From contig NC_054084.1 of assembly GCF_017562075.2 (NCBI RefSeq), positions 5,063,501-5,127,500 of the forward strand: 64,000 nucleotides of DNA, read 5' to 3'. The notes under the pieces were generated by a model. That model was not told the DNA's origin. It worked only from the letters and a program-made list of their open reading frames with translations, and ran no database searches. This DNA comes from Anopheles merus. Lineage: Eukaryota; Arthropoda; Insecta; Diptera; Culicidae. Made by a program: the position numbers and the translations under genes. Below, one piece after another: positions 62,458 to 64,000 of the stretch (position 1 is the stretch's first letter; each line of letters starts with the position of its first letter).

Positions 62458-64000
62458 ATGAAACTAGCAATAAGTGTAGGAGTGGCCGCGGCCGTGCGGT
62501 TCCTGCTGATGAACTCCCGCTATTCCCACGGGATACAGAACCGGGTGGAGGTGTCCACACCCATCAACTCGTGGAAGAGGGGTAAGTTGTTCACACATTG
62601 AATCGAACACTTTTATCTTACATCACTTTCCGCATCCGCTCCCCAGTCGAGGAAGGTGCCTATCTGTACGCGAACGGAGTGAATCCGTACGATGGCGACG
62701 TGTACCACAAAAACCCGCTCATACTGCATGCCTCCCGCTGGCTGCTCGATAACGTCCCCAGTGCCATACCGTCCCTGTTCATCCTGCTCGACGTAGCGAC
62801 CGGCATCCTTCTCCTGCTGGCAGCGCGTGTATTCATCCGCGAAATGTACGAAAAGCAACGAAAAGAAAAGGATAGCTACGCAAAGGACACGGAGGAGCTA
62901 CATCTAGTCGAGACGGACATGCACACGGTACCGATGTCCGTAGGGTTCGCTTACCTGTTCAATCCCTACACCATCCTGAACTGCGTTGGACAGACGACGA
63001 CCGTGTGGAGCAATTTCCTGCTGGCCGCATTCTTCTACGGGCTGTCACGCCGTCAGCGGTTACTTAGCTTTTTGGCGCTTGCTCTCGAAACACAGATCAA
63101 TCTGTATCCGTTCGTTCTGCTCGCCCCTGGTGCACTACACATTGCCAACCAGGAGCTGAGGGAGAACGGGGGCAGCGCTGGCAGTCGATTTCGTAGCATA
63201 GCGAGCAGCAGTGTGTTGTTTGTGGCGCTATTTTTAGGAGTTAATTACTTCGGCAGCTTTCTGATGGGTGGCGACTGGAGTTTCCTAGATGCAACGTATG
63301 GTTTCATGTGAGTTGGGGGGTTCGAACAGCAAACATTCAACTTTAAATACATAATTCTCTTCATTTTTTTAATGCGCCATCAACAGTATCAACTGCCGCA
63401 GCTTGCAGCCTAACATTGGGCTGTTTTGGTACTTCTTCACCGAAATGTTCGATCACTTCCGGACGCTGTTCCTGTACTCGTTCCAGATCAACGCAACGCT
63501 GCTGTATCTGTTTCCGCTCACGTTCAAGCTGCACAAGGAACCGATCATGCTTGCGACGATGCTGATCGGTCTGGCGGCCGTCTTTCGCTCGTATCCCTGC
63601 ATCGGGGACGTTAGCTTCTATCTCGCCCTCATACCGCTGTGGAAATCGATCTCCATGTGTAAGCGTACAAGCAGCGGGTGTGTCTTGGGAACAGAAGCAC
63701 ATTCATTCACATTCTTTCCTTTCCAGTCATGAAGAACAATTTTATCGTCGGCGCGACAATGCTGGTCACGAGCGTGCTTGCGCCCACCGTGTGGCATCTG
63801 TGGATCTACAACAATTCGGCAAACGCCAACTTTTACTTTGGCGTGACGTTGATTTTCTGCACCGCGCAGGTAAATAGCACGCATGGGAGGGGGACAATTA
63901 TACAGTGGAGAGTTTCTCACAATCACGATTATGCTTTTCTTTCATTAGATTTTCCTAATAACCGATCTCTTCTTTGGGTACATCAAGCGAGAGTTCTGTC
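62458..64000 (+). CDS. PIGU: GPI transamidase subunit PIG-U (partial, runs off the right edge)
   Basis: Multi-pass ER membrane protein of the complex that attaches GPI anchors. Exons with matching phases: 62458-62581, 62647-63307, 63387-63658, 63727-63869, and 63949 to the edge. Conserved blocks match human PIGU: RVEV.(S/T)P..SWKR at the N-terminus, YLFNPYTIL.CV, PNIGLFWYFF(T/A)EMF(D/E)HF, SYP..GDV, and WHLWIY...ANANF(Y/F). The cDNA-like reading continues to the last base, so the C-terminus is missing. An inserted charged stretch (KQRKEKDSYAKDTEELHLVE) sits in the loop after the second helix, as in other PIGU proteins. Confidence 0.93.

Noticed and set aside
1..64000. CRISPR arrays, bacterial operons, phage or plasmid features
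   Set aside because: None seen; intron-bearing nuclear genes show a eukaryotic origin.

Overview
The window looks like nuclear DNA of an Anopheles mosquito. It has intron-bearing genes with short phase-matched introns, arthropod TATA promoters, a metazoan U2 snRNA, and three copies of a tRNA-derived SINE that I recognise from memory as the Anopheles SINE200 family. No database search was possible, so the family name and organism are recognition rather than proof.

Layout. Positions 1-4159 are the 3' part of a Ty3/gypsy LTR retrotransposon: gag, a broken pol and a probable 3' LTR. Positions 4160-17221 hold no gene I can recognise except two threonine tRNA genes (14843-14914 minus, 15427-15500 plus). 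From 17222 to 60884 runs a calcium-dependent NADPH oxidase of the NOX5 type on the plus strand. Fourteen exons are visible and add up to 1152 codons in perfect phase; the start exon was not found. Downstream are the mitochondrial ribosomal protein mS37 (CHCHD1 family, minus strand, 61576-61938) and the 5' part of PIGU, a GPI-transamidase subunit, running off the right edge. The last two are divergent neighbours.

The unusual part is the 26.5-kb NOX intron 17317-43800. Its last 17 kb hold nine tandem two-exon genes for secreted M14 metallocarboxypeptidase-like proteins (called CP1-CP9 here), on the same strand as the host gene. All nine have a signal peptide, a phase-2 intron of about 60-90 bp, and a catalytic domain that starts almost directly after the signal, so the usual ~90-residue activation propeptide is missing. 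Catalytic residues decay in a patterned way. CP1 and CP6 keep zinc ligands and catalytic Glu. CP2, CP3 and CP4 carry the same triple change (His69Asn, His196Gln, Glu270Lys). CP5 and CP7 have other losses. CP8 and CP9 keep zinc and Glu270 but lose Arg127 and Arg145. The frames stay open throughout, which suggests retained non-catalytic or altered roles.

Flanks show that CP2-CP5 arose from a two-gene unit duplication followed by gene conversion, with SINEs inserted in the spacers. A second nested gene, a U2 snRNA on the opposite strand, lies in a later NOX intron. A perfect 23-bp hairpin sits between CP8 and CP9.
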